Of a DNA stretch of 64,000 nt, positions 1-10,000 are shown piece after piece. Position 1 is the first letter of the stretch. Each line of letters starts with the position of its first letter. A program made the translations under genes and the position numbers. Location: contig NZ_CP023049.2 in assembly GCF_002285635.2 (NCBI RefSeq), positions 2,914,001 through 2,978,000 on the forward strand. The letters run 5' to 3'. The notes beneath the pieces were generated by a model. That model did no database searches, had not been told where the DNA came from, and saw nothing but the letters and a program-made list of their open reading frames with translations. This DNA comes from Chryseobacterium piperi (lineage in GTDB: Bacteria > Bacteroidota > Bacteroidia > Flavobacteriales > Weeksellaceae).

Positions 1-2
1 TC

Positions 3-1295
3 CTTGGATTTGTCAGAGCTGGGAGTATTTCTAATTATTTTCCTAATAATGTTATTGAAGGGATGCTTGCAGCCATTGGTATCATTATTATTTTAAAGCA
101 AATCCCCCATGCATTAGGATTTGACAAGGACTACGAGGGACACGAGTCGATCTTTGATAATGGGCTAAATTTTAATTATTTCACCGAGCTATTTGATGCT
201 ATACATCCGGGAGCTATTATTGTAACTATTGTTTCAATAAGCCTTTTGTTAATCTGGGACAAAGCTCCTACTCTAAGAAGGATGAAAATGCTTCCCGGAG
301 CATTGGTTGCCGTAGTTGCAGGAATCTTATTGAATGAAGTCTTTAAAGCGACAGGAAGCTCATTGGCAATAAAAACAGAACACTTGGTTTCTTTACCTGT
401 TCCAAAATCTATTGAGGATTTTAAAAATTTAATTACATTTCCTGACTTCGGTGGATTTACAAACACGAAGGTTTGGATAGCAGGAGCAACAATTGCGATT
501 GTAGCTTCTATTGAAACGCTACTTTGTATTGAAGCATCGGATAGATTAGACAGACAAAGAAGGATAACAGATACCAACCTGGAACTTAAAGCACAGGGAA
601 TTGGAAATCTTGTAAGCTCATTTATTGGAGGACTCCCGATGACTTCTGTAGTTGTAAGAAGTTCAGCCAATGCAAATGCAGGAGCAACCTCTAAGCTTTC
701 GGCTATGATCCACGGTGTCCTGCTCTTGGTGTGTGTACTTACAATTCCGTTTTTACTCAATCTAATCCCTCTCGCTACATTAGCAGCGGTATTGATTTTA
801 GTCGGATATAAACTTGCGAAACCTGCCACTTTTAAACATTTCTGGCGTTTAGGAAAATTTCAGTTTATACCATTTGTAGCAACCGTTGTAGCCATTGTGG
901 CAACAGATTTACTAAAAGGAGTTGGAATAGGGCTTGCTATCTCTATTTTCTATATTCTTCAGGGAAATATGAAAAGAGCTTATTATTTAAGCAGAGAAAA
1001 GTTGGATGATGCAGATGGAATCACGATTAAACTGGCAGAAGAAGTTTCATTTTTAAATAAAGCAGCCATCAAAAAAACACTTAAAAATATTAAACCTAAT
1101 TCTATGTTAACCATTGATGCCAGAGATACTTCATACATTGCGACGGATGTTCTGGAAATGATTCAGGATTTTGCTAATATCCGGGCAAAGGAAGAAGATA
1201 TCAATGTAGAACTATTAGGTTTTAAAACATCATATAGAGATTATGAGAAAGATGAAAATTCACATATCATAATTACTCATAAAAGAGCAATGTAA
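3..1295 (+). CDS. SulP family inorganic anion transporter, 5' end cut off
   Basis: The reading frame is open from base 3, so the gene begins upstream of the window; the first internal Met at base 63 is not the true start. The visible part has many hydrophobic segments and the SulP-like stretch 'LVSSFIGGLPMTSVVVRSSA', typical of the family core. It ends with a cytoplasmic STAS-like domain (last ~110 residues). SulP proteins carry sulfate, bicarbonate or other anions across the inner membrane. The next gene is a beta-carbonic anhydrase, which suggests a bicarbonate substrate; this is inference from context, and sulfate is not excluded. Family confidence is high, substrate confidence low. Confidence 0.9.
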   Translation, partial: LGFVRAGSISNYFPNNVIEGMLAAIGIIIILKQIPHALGFDKDYEGHESIFDNGLNFNYFTELFDAIHPGAIIVTIVSISLLLIWDKAPTLRRMKMLPGALVAVVAGILLNEVFKATGSSLAIKTEHLVSLPVPKSIEDFKNLITFPDFGGFTNTKVWIAGATIAIVASIETLLCIEASDRLDRQRRITDTNLELKAQGIGNLVSSFIGGLPMTSVVVRSSANANAGATSKLSAMIHGVLLLVCVLTIPFLLNLIPLATLAAVLILVGYKLAKPATFKHFWRLGKFQFIPFVATVVAIVATDLLKGVGIGLAISIFYILQGNMKRAYYLSREKLDDADGITIKLAEEVSFLNKAAIKKTLKNIKPNSMLTIDARDTSYIATDVLEMIQDFANIRAKEEDINVELLGFKTSYRDYEKDENSHIIITHKRAM

Positions 1296-1326
1296 GCTCA
1301 TTCAAAATAAAATTTTTTTTTAACTT

Positions 1327-1334
1327 TAAATTTG
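1327..1334 (+). promoter_or_regulatory. -7 box TAAATTTG of the carbonic anhydrase gene
   Basis: Exact match to the Bacteroidota -7 consensus TAnnTTTG, 17 nt before the ATG at 1352. It shows that the carbonic anhydrase can be transcribed independently of the transporter gene in front of it. Confidence 0.6.
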
Positions 1335-1351
1335 TAAAACAATTAAATTAT

Positions 1352-1987
1352 ATGAAAGCACATACGTATGAAACACAGTCTACGATTACTCCTGAAAAAG
1401 CATTAGACTTTTTAAAAGAAGGAAATCAAAGATTTGTAAATAACCTTAAAGCCAACAGAGACCTTCTGGAGCAGGTAAATGACACACGTGAAGGACAATG
1501 GCCTTTTGCAGTGGTTTTAAGCTGTATCGACAGTCGTACATCTGCGGAGCTTATATTCGATCAGGGATTAGGAGATGTTTTCAGTATCAGAATCGCTGGT
1601 AACTTTGTCAATCAGGATATCCTTGGCTCAATGGAATTTGGCTGTAACGTTGCCGGTTCCAAACTTGTTGTTGTTTTAGGACACACTAAATGTGGAGCTT
1701 TAAAGGGAGGGCTTGACGCAGCACAAATTGAAGGCATGGGAATGGATAACCTTAACCACCTTATCAATCATTTTGATCCAATCATCAATGACATAATTGA
1801 AGAAAATGAAGAACGCTCATCAAAAAACAGCGCACTTCTGGAAAGGCTTAATCAGCAAAATGTGAAAAAAGCGATCGAAGATATCCGTAAACAAAGTTCA
1901 ACGCTTAGAAACCTTGAAGCCGAAGGTAAAATTAAAATCGTTGGAGCTAACTATGATGTTGAAACAGGTGCTGTAACCTGGTTATAA
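1352..1987 (+). CDS. beta-class carbonic anhydrase
   Basis: 211 residues, normal length for a beta-carbonic anhydrase, which interconverts CO2 and bicarbonate with a zinc ion in the cytoplasm. The zinc ligands are visible: Cys58 within 'CIDSR' (with the Asp60/Arg62 dyad) and His111 and Cys114 within 'GHTKCGA'. No signal peptide is seen. It follows a SulP transporter by 56 nt; a transporter plus carbonic anhydrase pair fits bicarbonate uptake and CO2 retention. It has its own -7 box and a strong terminator at 2038, so it may also be expressed alone. Confidence 0.95.
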   Translation: MKAHTYETQSTITPEKALDFLKEGNQRFVNNLKANRDLLEQVNDTREGQWPFAVVLSCIDSRTSAELIFDQGLGDVFSIRIAGNFVNQDILGSMEFGCNVAGSKLVVVLGHTKCGALKGGLDAAQIEGMGMDNLNHLINHFDPIINDIIEENEERSSKNSALLERLNQQNVKKAIEDIRKQSSTLRNLEAEGKIKIVGANYDVETGAVTWL

Positions 1988-2037
1988 TAAATGATTAGTT
2001 GCATATTTTAGATCAAAAGGAACTATTCAATACTCCA

Positions 2038-2070
2038 AAGACCATCGAAATTCGATGGTCTTCTTTATTT
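2038..2070 (+). terminator. terminator after the carbonic anhydrase gene
   Basis: A 12-bp inverted repeat (2038-2049 with 2051-2062, tip melted in practice) is followed by a T-rich tail. Confidence 0.75.
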
Positions 2071-2142
2071 AAACCATCATTAAGATCTTGTTTTAGCAAA
2101 GTTTTAACAAAGTGCCTGACATTACAGGTTTAGAAAAATACT

Positions 2143-2150
2143 TACATTTG
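2143..2150 (+). promoter_or_regulatory. -7 box TACATTTG upstream of the 2180 gene
   Basis: Matches TAnnTTTG and lies 29 nt before the ATG. Confidence 0.55.
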
Positions 2151-2179
2151 ATACTCGAAATGATGTTACCAATATACTT

Positions 2180-2602
2180 ATGAAAATACAAATAAACATT
2201 CTTCTGATTGGAGCTCTACTCTTCTTAAATGGTTTTTTAAAAGCTCAAAAAACAGTCAGTGATACTCTTGCCTATGCCAAAAAGTTTGAGACCAATAAAG
2301 AAAAATATATTGGAAAAGCTTTTTCTCTTTTGCTAAAGGATATGGTTCAACTACAACCCAAAACAGCAAAATCTGATATTCAAGAAAATGTCAACAATCC
2401 TTTGCCAAGTACATTATTTAGATTTTCGGACAAGGATATGAATTCCGGTAATGAAGTCACTTTAGTCATCAGGTGGAAGCCCGATAACTCACCAACCACT
2501 CCAATAGAGTTTTTTGAGCAGGAGCACAATTATCGATTTACCGTAAGTGAAAAAAACTTCTTTGAAAAGAAAATAATAAAAGACATTACAGTCTACAAAT
2601 AA
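2180..2602 (+). CDS. secreted protein of unknown function
   Basis: 140 residues starting with a clear signal peptide (basic start, hydrophobic core 'ILLIGALLFLNGF', then 'KAQ', the usual flavobacterial cleavage context). No lipobox and no sorting domain are seen, so it is probably periplasmic or released. The mature part is mixed polar with no motif I recognise. It is a single-gene unit with its own -7 box and terminator. That the gene is real is well supported by the signal peptide and flanking signals; its function is unknown. Confidence 0.75.
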   Translation: MKIQINILLIGALLFLNGFLKAQKTVSDTLAYAKKFETNKEKYIGKAFSLLLKDMVQLQPKTAKSDIQENVNNPLPSTLFRFSDKDMNSGNEVTLVIRWKPDNSPTTPIEFFEQEHNYRFTVSEKNFFEKKIIKDITVYK

Positions 2603-2603
2603 C

Positions 2604-2630
2604 AAAGCCTCCATTTCAGGGGGCTTTAAT
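2604..2630 (+). terminator. terminator after the 2180 gene
   Basis: A 9-bp stem (2604-2612 with 2619-2627, one G-U pair) with a 6-nt loop starts directly after the stop codon. The T-run is short, and the element could also work from the other side for pth. Confidence 0.65.
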
Positions 2631-2647
2631 TTATATGAAACTCAAGT

Positions 2648-3211
2648 TTATTTACCATTAAAAGCAGACATTGTATTATTAATACCAGCAAAGACAAATG
2701 ACAAACATGCTTTTGAAAACTTGTCAATTCTTTCGGGCAGCTTCTCTCGCTCCTCTTCATTCCATGTCCCTAAAACATAGTCAACCTGTCGGCCTTCTGA
2801 AAAGTCTGCAGATATTCCAAACCGGAGTCTTGCGTAATTCTGAGTTTGTAATACTTCATTAATATTTTTAAGCCCGTTGTGTCCGGCGTCAGATCCTTTC
2901 ATTTTCATCCTAAGGGTTCCAAAAGGCAATACCAGATCATCGGTTACAATCATTATATTTTCCAAAGGAATATTTTCTTTCTGCATCCAATACTTTACGG
3001 CATTTCCGGAAAGGTTCATATACGTGTCCGGCTTTAAGATTAATACTTTTCTTCCTTTATATTTACCCTCTGCCATCCATCCAAAATTAGTGGTATTGAA
3101 AGAAGCGTCAAGTGTTTCCGCAATTTTTTCCGCAACTTTAAAACCTATATTATGGCGTGTATTTTCATATTCGGAACCTTTATTACCAAGACCGACAATT
3201 AAATATTTCAT
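2648..3211 (-). CDS. pth: peptidyl-tRNA hydrolase
   Basis: 187 residues. The enzyme frees tRNA from peptidyl-tRNA that has dropped off ribosomes. The family signature 'GLGNKGSEYENTRHNIGF' at the N-terminus contains Asn10 and catalytic His20, and 'GSDAGHNGLKNI' is also present. A longer start at 3256 is possible in frame, but the -7 box at 3226-3233 lies inside that extension, so 'MKYLIVGLGN' at 3211 is the right start. The length fits bacterial Pth. Confidence 0.97.
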   Translation of the reverse strand: MKYLIVGLGNKGSEYENTRHNIGFKVAEKIAETLDASFNTTNFGWMAEGKYKGRKVLILKPDTYMNLSGNAVKYWMQKENIPLENIMIVTDDLVLPFGTLRMKMKGSDAGHNGLKNINEVLQTQNYARLRFGISADFSEGRQVDYVLGTWNEEEREKLPERIDKFSKACLSFVFAGINNTMSAFNGK

Positions 3212-3225
3212 GTAGAAAATTTTTG

Positions 3226-3233
3226 CAAAATTA
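3226..3233 (-). promoter_or_regulatory. -7 box TAATTTTG of pth
   Basis: On the minus strand this reads TAATTTTG, 14 nt before the pth ATG. It decides the start codon, because the longer ORF would begin upstream of the promoter. Confidence 0.6.
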
Positions 3234-3249
3234 GAGATAAAAAATAAAA

Positions 3250-3275
3250 AACTCAATCCGATAAAGAATTGAGTT
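3250..3275 (-). terminator. terminator of the 3299-4228 lipoprotein gene
   Basis: An 8-bp stem (3250-3257 with 3268-3275) is followed on the minus strand by a long T-run. It separates the lipoprotein gene from pth. Confidence 0.7.
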
Positions 3276-3298
3276 GTATGTATTGTTTAAAAACTTTT

Positions 3299-4228
3299 TT
3301 ATAAAGGCTTATAAATATAGTTGATTCCAAATCCTTTGGTCACATAAGTCTGAGGATCATAATGATAATCTGTACTGAATATAGCAGGCATCGGAATAGG
3401 TGTTGTAAGATCTGTAATTGCCATTCTCTTAGGGCTATTCGGAGACAATGTCAAGCTTCTTCTATCATTGTATTTGGTTGATAAAATCATAGATACTTTA
3501 TACGCAAATGGTAATAAAGAATAAGCACTTATCTGGCTATCGAAATTAGTATAATCATAGCCCAGTTTTTCAGTAGGAGCTCCATGCACATTGTTAGTCA
3601 TCGGCCCATAGTGCCTTACTACCCTGGCTACATTATCTCCCAGATAAGTATACCCTGTATTTGAATATTCTGTATAAGCAAATGCCCCTGGTATATCATC
3701 TCCTGTTTCCATAAGAATAGAATCAAGTTTGCTTGTAGCAGCAGCATATTTTAAATTATAAAGAGTTTTTGTTTTTTTCAAAAGAGTTTGTGGTCCCGGA
3801 GTCGTAGCGGGAGGTACAGGATCCGGTCTTCTGTAAATAGACCGGTTTTCAGAAATTTTTTCTAATCTGCCTGATACACCATAGGTGAAGATCTGAGAGT
3901 AAGATATACTGTCTTTATCAAGTTTCCCATTATTATCTAAATCCAGAAAACCTCTAAAATCAATTTTACTTACTTTATCTCCACTATACATTACGTCTGT
4001 AATAGAAGCACTATCTGTAAGTACTCTCGATAGAAGCAGACCATTATAATGATACTCTGCAATAGTATCCGCATCAGTAATTTCTCTGTATAGCGCTCTC
4101 GGGCCAATTAATCCTGTATTATTATTTAGGTCGATAAGAGGGTTACCATCCTCATCAATAAGGTCTTTACAAGAATGGATGGAAGAAAAACCAGCAAACA
4201 GTAAAATAAAATAGAAAAGTTGTTTCAT
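3299..4228 (-). CDS. putative lipoprotein, YD-repeat-like
   Basis: 309 residues. The signal peptide ends in the lipobox 'SIHSC' (Cys20), so it is predicted to be a lipid-anchored envelope protein. The mature part has short strand-like units such as 'YSGDKVSKIDFRG' and 'FTYGVSGRLEKIS', resembling the YD-like or DUF4595-type repeats of Bacteroidota lipoproteins; that family resemblance is my inference. It is a single-gene unit with its own -7 box (4256) and terminator (3250). No enzymatic motif is seen. Confidence 0.75.
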   Translation of the reverse strand: MKQLFYFILLFAGFSSIHSCKDLIDEDGNPLIDLNNNTGLIGPRALYREITDADTIAEYHYNGLLLSRVLTDSASITDVMYSGDKVSKIDFRGFLDLDNNGKLDKDSISYSQIFTYGVSGRLEKISENRSIYRRPDPVPPATTPGPQTLLKKTKTLYNLKYAAATSKLDSILMETGDDIPGAFAYTEYSNTGYTYLGDNVARVVRHYGPMTNNVHGAPTEKLGYDYTNFDSQISAYSLLPFAYKVSMILSTKYNDRRSLTLSPNSPKRMAITDLTTPIPMPAIFSTDYHYDPQTYVTKGFGINYIYKPL

Positions 4229-4255
4229 TTCTAAAGGGGATTATTTATTTTTTCA

Positions 4256-4263
4256 CAAATATA
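4256..4263 (-). promoter_or_regulatory. -7 box TATATTTG of the lipoprotein gene
   Basis: Minus-strand match to TAnnTTTG, 27 nt before the ATG at 4228. Confidence 0.6.
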
Positions 4264-4500
4264 ATTTTTTTTTAAATAAAAAGTATATATTTATTTATAT
4301 TATAATAAAAACGACAATTCAACTGAACAGTTCTAAAAATTTCCAAATACACGTCTCAGCAAATCCAAACCCACGACATATACAATTAAAAATCAGATAC
4401 ATAAAATAATAAACAGCAGCTTCTTCTAAAAAAATAAAAAAGCATACATCAGACATTTAACTCGATCGTAATTCCGAAAGTGATAAGCTATCTCCATAAA

Positions 4501-4531
4501 AAAAATCTAAAAGTTTCACTTTTAGATTTTT
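4501..4531 (-). terminator. terminator of the secreted-paralogue operon
   Basis: A perfect 13-bp inverted repeat (4501-4513 with 4519-4531) around a 5-nt loop, with A-run and T-run flanks. It follows the last gene of the triplet. Confidence 0.8.
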
Positions 4532-4555
4532 TTTATTTTGGGTTAATCTTGTAAA

Positions 4556-5299
4556 TTAATAAGGCTGTAGTACCTGAGTTGTCAATACAGACTGCGCCAT
4601 ATCATCATTTAAAAAAGTAGTGTTTACAGCTTTTCCGGTTCCTAAAGTTCCTGAGTTCAAATTTCTCTTTGTACATGCAACTTTTACACTATAGTTATTC
4701 TGAGGTGTAAGGTTAGTCAGTGTGGCATTAAGATTAAAAACCTTATTAGTTCCGTCACCGCCTACTAAAACGTCAGTTCTCACGGCCTTAAGCATATTAT
4801 TTACGAAAATACCACATGCATAACTTATAGAAGAGTTAGCATTAGTTGTTTTTTGAGTTGTGGTTTGGAAGGTAAATACCACTTTGTTAGTTGCATTTGT
4901 AGTAGAGAAAGTATCTACAGCTCCTGCCAGTACAGTCCATGTCGCATCCAGAGCAGCATTTTCAGCATACGGAGCTGTTGAACCATTTGCCCCGCTAAAA
5001 GTAGCTCCCGTTTTATCGGAAACCGTATTCATAGAAAACAAAGCCATACTCCCCTGCCCATCAGCTATTTTTATACTTTTCCAATCATTCACTGACAAAT
5101 CAGAATTGTTATGCAAAATATCCCCTGCATTTCCGGCAACTCCTTTTACATTATTAGTTCCTCCTGTTCTCAACTCCTTATTGATATTCAAATCTCCATT
5201 AATATCCAACATATTTACCGGAGTCGAAGTATTTATACCCACCTGAGCCTTAGCTAGACCAACACCCAATAATAGTATTATTAAAAATATTTTTTTCAT
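4556..5299 (-). CDS. secreted protein of a tandem triplet, third gene
   Basis: 247 residues with a signal peptide ending 'AKAQ', followed by 'VGINTSTPVNMLDINGDL'. This N-terminal motif (VGI-T-TP---LD-NG) is common in flavobacterial surface proteins. The rest is Thr/Asn-rich and beta-like. A shared segment, 'ISYACGIFVNNMLKAVR', matches segments in both upstream neighbours ('YACGIFVDDKLVNLR' and 'FTCGVFRGGKLVAIR'), so the three are paralogues. It lies 3 nt after the preceding stop and ends the operon. No T9SS sorting domain is recognised. Function unknown. Confidence 0.8.
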   Translation of the reverse strand: MKKIFLIILLLGVGLAKAQVGINTSTPVNMLDINGDLNINKELRTGGTNNVKGVAGNAGDILHNNSDLSVNDWKSIKIADGQGSMALFSMNTVSDKTGATFSGANGSTAPYAENAALDATWTVLAGAVDTFSTTNATNKVVFTFQTTTQKTTNANSSISYACGIFVNNMLKAVRTDVLVGGDGTNKVFNLNATLTNLTPQNNYSVKVACTKRNLNSGTLGTGKAVNTTFLNDDMAQSVLTTQVLQPY

Positions 5300-5302
5300 G
5301 AC

Positions 5303-6118
5303 TTAATTTAAAATTGGGTTAAACACTTGCGGCACTTCATACACATCGATTTTCAAAGAAGACTGAGCAATAAAGCTATCAATGTTGGTAGCAACATTAA
5401 TCCCAATTCCCAAAGTAGCATTATTGGTGTTATACGACTTTAGTCTTGAGCAAGCAACACTAATGTTATGGGTTCCCTTAGTAAGGTTTTCTGCAATTCC
5501 TATCTGATTATGCGTTAAGAATGTGCTAGCGGCACTACTTGCCTTTATATTCCCTTGTCGAAGGTTCACTAATTTATCATCTACAAAAATTCCGCAGGCG
5601 TAGTCGATTGCCGTATCCGGATTACCGTTTGCCGGAAAGTTAGTATGAATTACCGTTTCAAACTGAAAATAGGTTTTACTATCTGTACTGTATACCTGGA
5701 AAGGCTGTGATAAAGCAGTAATTTTCTTAAAATTATTAAAGGTGCTGAATGCAGCTCCTTTCACAAAGCTGGTAGATCTGGTAGATGCTGTACTGGATTC
5801 TTCAGAACCTGTAAAAGTAACACCCGTTCTGTCTGAGAAAGAGTTATTAAAAATCAAATAAAATTTATTCACTTCATATTCAGGAATTCTAAGCGTTTTC
5901 CATACCGGAGGGTATCCTTCGCCCTGAGAAACTAAAACCTGATCATTAGTTCCTTGAGAAAGGCTGTTATTTGTAGTGCTTAGTAAAACAAGCTTATTGC
6001 GGAGATTAATATCTCCATTAACGTCTAATTTTGCTCTGGGAGTTACTGTTCTTATTCCTATCTGCGCAGATAAAGACAGCCCTACTGATAAAAACAGGAT
6101 AGATAAAATATTTTTCAT
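5303..6118 (-). CDS. secreted protein of a tandem triplet, second gene
   Basis: 271 residues with signal peptide 'MKNILSILFLSVGLSLSAQ' and then 'IGIRTVTPRAKLDVNGDINL', the same N-terminal motif as its neighbours. A following segment, 'LVSQGEGYPPVWKTLRI', is near-identical in layout to 'LVSQGPNLPPIWKSINV' in the first gene. The downstream part carries the paralogue core 'DYACGIFVDDKLVNLR'. It sits 3 nt from both neighbours, so the genes are co-transcribed. Function unknown; a surface or matrix role is a guess. Confidence 0.8.
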   Translation of the reverse strand: MKNILSILFLSVGLSLSAQIGIRTVTPRAKLDVNGDINLRNKLVLLSTTNNSLSQGTNDQVLVSQGEGYPPVWKTLRIPEYEVNKFYLIFNNSFSDRTGVTFTGSEESSTASTRSTSFVKGAAFSTFNNFKKITALSQPFQVYSTDSKTYFQFETVIHTNFPANGNPDTAIDYACGIFVDDKLVNLRQGNIKASSAASTFLTHNQIGIAENLTKGTHNISVACSRLKSYNTNNATLGIGINVATNIDSFIAQSSLKIDVYEVPQVFNPILN

Positions 6119-6121
6119 GGA

Positions 6122-6943
6122 TTAATTGCCTTTGTAGGTTATATATTCAATAATATCAATCTTTAGATCTGACTCTAAAGTGAATGCATTGGATGCTGTA
6201 TTCGTATTCGAAATATTACGCCCAATGGCAAATTGACTATTAACATCTGATGTTGTAATTTTCCTACAAGCCACTTCTAGTTTCTGATTACCCAGAGGAA
6301 CATTCTGCTCGGTATAATTAAGGGTAAAAATATATTCTTGGATTCCGCCTTTATCGGAATTATTGTTTGAAGAGATTTTATCAGGGCGGATAGCAACAAG
6401 TTTCCCTCCTCTAAATACGCCACATGTAAAACTAATATTCTGTGAGGTTGTTGCTACAGGAGCCTTCATTTCAACTCCTGTCTGAAATTGATAGGTGACC
6501 CTGTTTCTCGCGTTTTTTATTTTAAAACTGTTTTCAAGACCTTCAATCTTTACCCACTTTCCTTTTCCGGTATCCGTAATATTATCTCCAACACTATTGG
6601 TGTAAACATTATCACCCGCAACTCCATTCGATAAGCTAGTAATTCCTTTTTGATCTAATGATAAATACGAATTAATCAATTTATACTGTCCTTCCTCCAT
6701 AAAGGACACATTGATCGATTTCCAAATTGGAGGTAAGTTTGGGCCTTGAGAAACCAAAACCTGGCCGTTTAATCCGGCATTTCCGACTTGCGACGAAGTA
6801 CCGCCTACTCTTAGCTCTTTTCTTAAGGTAGTTTTCCCGTTAACGTCGAGAGCAGCATTGGGTGTACTTATCCCAATTCCCACCTGGGCGTGCGCATAGA
6901 TTGAGCAAAATCCGATAACGCAGCAGTAAATAGTTTTTTTCAT
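6122..6943 (-). CDS. secreted protein of a tandem triplet, first gene
   Basis: 273 residues. A signal peptide ('YCCVIGFCSIYAHAQ') is followed by 'VGIGISTPNAALDVNGKTTL' and then 'GLNGQVLVSQGPNLPPIWKS'. It is the promoter-proximal member of the operon, with a -7 box at 6955. The core 'FTCGVFRGGKLVAIRPDK' relates it to the next two genes. No sorting domain or enzymatic motif is seen. Confidence 0.8.
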   Translation of the reverse strand: MKKTIYCCVIGFCSIYAHAQVGIGISTPNAALDVNGKTTLRKELRVGGTSSQVGNAGLNGQVLVSQGPNLPPIWKSINVSFMEEGQYKLINSYLSLDQKGITSLSNGVAGDNVYTNSVGDNITDTGKGKWVKIEGLENSFKIKNARNRVTYQFQTGVEMKAPVATTSQNISFTCGVFRGGKLVAIRPDKISSNNNSDKGGIQEYIFTLNYTEQNVPLGNQKLEVACRKITTSDVNSQFAIGRNISNTNTASNAFTLESDLKIDIIEYITYKGN

Positions 6944-6954
6944 AATAAGGGCTG

Positions 6955-6962
6955 CAAAGGTA
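6955..6962 (-). promoter_or_regulatory. -7 box TACCTTTG of the secreted triplet
   Basis: Minus-strand match to TAnnTTTG, 11 nt before the ATG at 6943. It predicts a very short leader for the three-gene transcript. Confidence 0.6.
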
Positions 6963-7082
6963 CATTTTTTTTATATAAAACACTATTGTTTAATTATTTA
7001 TACTATAGAAATATATCTAATAACTAATAGAATTCTTTATACAAAAAAGTAGAATTATTTTTACAGCCAGCAAAAACTCCTT

Positions 7083-10000
7083 CTATAAAGCCAAAATCGA
7101 CTTTAATAAAAGATTAACCTCATCTACATTTTTTACTTTATCTTTTCGCATCATCAGGTTATTTCCTTCTTTCCCTATTTTTTCCTTAAGCTGTGCTTCT
7201 GAAGGGTTTTGGGTTAAATAACTAATAATATGCTTAAACTTATCGGTCTGATAAAACTTATCCTGTGGATTACTTGGAAAATATCCTAAAAAGACTCCAT
7301 TTTTCATAACAATCTTTTCAAAACCAATATCAGCAGCCAGCCACTTCAAGGATACACTTTTTAAAAGATTAACAGCCTCTTTTGGCAAATCACCAAAACG
7401 ATCAATCAGTTCATTTTCAAATTTTTGAAGATCTTTTTCATTATCTATTTCAGCAATTTTCTGATAGAGTGATAACCTTTCTTCCGTATTAGAAATATAA
7501 AAATCAGGAAGCATAAGCTCCAGGTCGGTATCTATATTTACATCTTTTACCGATTTAAAGAGTTTTTGTCTATCCTCTTCATTATCAAATAAATTCTCAA
7601 AATCCTCATCATCTTTTAACTCTTCCAAAGCTTCCTGCATCAGTTTTTGATAGGTCTCAAACCCCATTTCGTTGATAAAACCACTTTGTTCCGCTCCTAG
7701 CAAGTCACCTGCTCCGCGGATCTCAAGATCTTTCATGGCAATTTGAAAACCACTTCCTAAATCTGAAAACTGCTCAATAGCTTCCAATCTTTTTCTTGCA
7801 TCAGAAGTCATCATATCATAAGGTGGTGTGATCAGATAACAAAAAGCTTTTCTATTGCTTCGTCCTACTCTCCCTCTCATCTGGTGAAGATCTGCCATCC
7901 CAAATCTCTGGGCATCATTAATAAAAATGGTATTCGCATTAGGAACATCAACACCACTTTCAACAATTGTCGTAGAAACCAGAACATCATATTTACCCTC
8001 CATAAAGTCAAGTACATTTTTCTCCAGCTGCTTCCCTTCCATCTGACCATGCCCGGTAATCACCCTTGCATCAGGAACTAATCTCTGAATCAGCCCGGCA
8101 ATATCTTTCAGGTTTTCTATCCTGTTATTAATGAAATAAACTTGCCCATCCCTCTGTAGTTCATAGGATACAGCATCACGAATAATCTCTTCATTGAATC
8201 CTACAATCTGTGTATCAACAGGCTGCCTGTTGGGAGGTGGTGTTTTTATAACCGAAAGATCCCTTGCCGCCATTAAAGAAAACTGCAAAGTTCTCGGAAT
8301 TGGCGTCGCTGTTAAAGTCAGTGTATCTACATTACTTTTAAGGGTTTTTAATTTATCTTTTACAGAAACTCCGAATTTATGTTCTTCATCAATAATCAGT
8401 AAACCTAAATCTTTAAATTTCACACTGGCGCTAGCCAGCTGATGTGTTCCTATAATAATATCTACCTTTCCATTTTTCAAGCCCTCTAAAGCTTCAGATT
8501 TTTGTTTTGCTGTTCTGAACCTATTTACATAAGATACATTAACTGGGAAATCCTTTAGTCTTTCTTTGAAACTTCTGTAGTGCTGAAATGCAAGAATAGT
8601 AGTCGGAACCAGAACAGCTACTTGTTTACCGTCAGTCGCGGCTTTGAATGCCGCCCGAATAGCAACCTCTGTTTTACCGAACCCCACATCACCGCAAACC
8701 AATCGGTCCATTACGGTACTGGATTCCATATCCTTTTTCACGTCAATCGTTGCTTTTTCCTGATCTGGAGTATCTTCATAAATGAAACTTGCCTCCAGCT
8801 CATTTTGCAAATAAGAATCCGGAGTAAAAGCAAAGCCTTGTGCTGTTTTTCTTTGAGCATATAATTTGATCAGGTCAAAAGCAATCTGTTTTACCTTTGC
8901 TTTTGTTTTCTGCTTCAAGGATTTCCATGCCGGTGAACCCAGCTTACTCAGAACAATCTCTTTTCCATCCGGCCCGTTATACTTGGATATTTTATGCAGT
9001 GAATGAATACTTACATACAACAGATCTCCATTTTTATAAGTCAGTTTAAAACATTCCTGGATTTTCCCATCATTATTCACTTTCACCAATCCCATAAATT
9101 TTCCTATTCCATGGTCGATGTGAGCAATATAATCCCCTACTTTCAGAGACATTAGGTCTTTCAGGGTCAGTTGTTCAGATTTTGCAAAAGTATTTTTGGC
9201 TTTATATCTCTGATACCGGTCAAAAATCTGGTGATCCGTATATACTAAAAGTTTATGATTATAGTCTACAAATCCCTCGTGCAGTTCCGACTTAAAGCTT
9301 TTGAAAAAAGCCTCATGTTCCAATTCTTCAAAAATGGATTCCAGCCTTTCTTTTTGCTTTTCCGTCGAAAAAGAAATCCAGGTATCAAAGCCTTCACTTT
9401 GTTTTTCTTCAAGATCCTGAATTAATAATTCAAAATTCTTATGAAAAGATGGTTGAGCAGTTTGCTCTATGGTAATATTAAATGTTTCGAGCTCTTCTAT
9501 TCCGACACTGCTGAAATCGATTGTTTTAAATTTTTTATAATCGAATAAAAATTCCTGATCAGAAATAAACAGTTCCTGCGGGGTTCTATGTGCAATATCT
9601 TTACTCAGAGTTTCATATTTTTCCAGTGCTTTCTCGTAAAATGATTTGATTTTCTGAAGTCCTACAACTGCATTTTTAGAGACAACAAAACTTTCTTTAG
9701 GCAAAAGCTGCAGCAAGGAAACCCTACTCGCTGAAACCGAAAAGTTCATATTGGAAACCAACTGAAATTCTTTTATTTTATCAATAGAAAGCTGTGTTTC
9801 AATATCAAAAGTTTTAATGCTTTCTACTTCGTTTCCAAAGAAAGTAATTCTGTAGGGTTTCTCATAAGAATAAGAAAAAACATCTACAATCCCACCCCGT
9901 ACAGAAAATTCTCCCGGCTCTGATACGAAATCCGCTTGCTGAAACTGATAATGTGAAAGCAATTCGTCCACAAAATCGAAATCCAATTGATCCCCCACCT

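Larger units (their letters stand above)
4229..4555. other. intergenic region, AT-rich
   Basis: These 327 bases hold the promoter of the lipoprotein gene at the left end and the terminator of the secreted triplet at the right end (4501-4531). Between them I see only AT-rich sequence with no ORF of note. Confidence 0.6.

Noticed and set aside
176..829. 217-residue minus-strand ORF opposite the SulP gene
   Set aside because: The plus-strand frame carries clear family motifs; the reverse frame has no recognisable protein features.
2877..3215. Plus-strand ORF opposite pth
   Set aside because: It is antisense to conserved Pth motifs and lacks its own signals.
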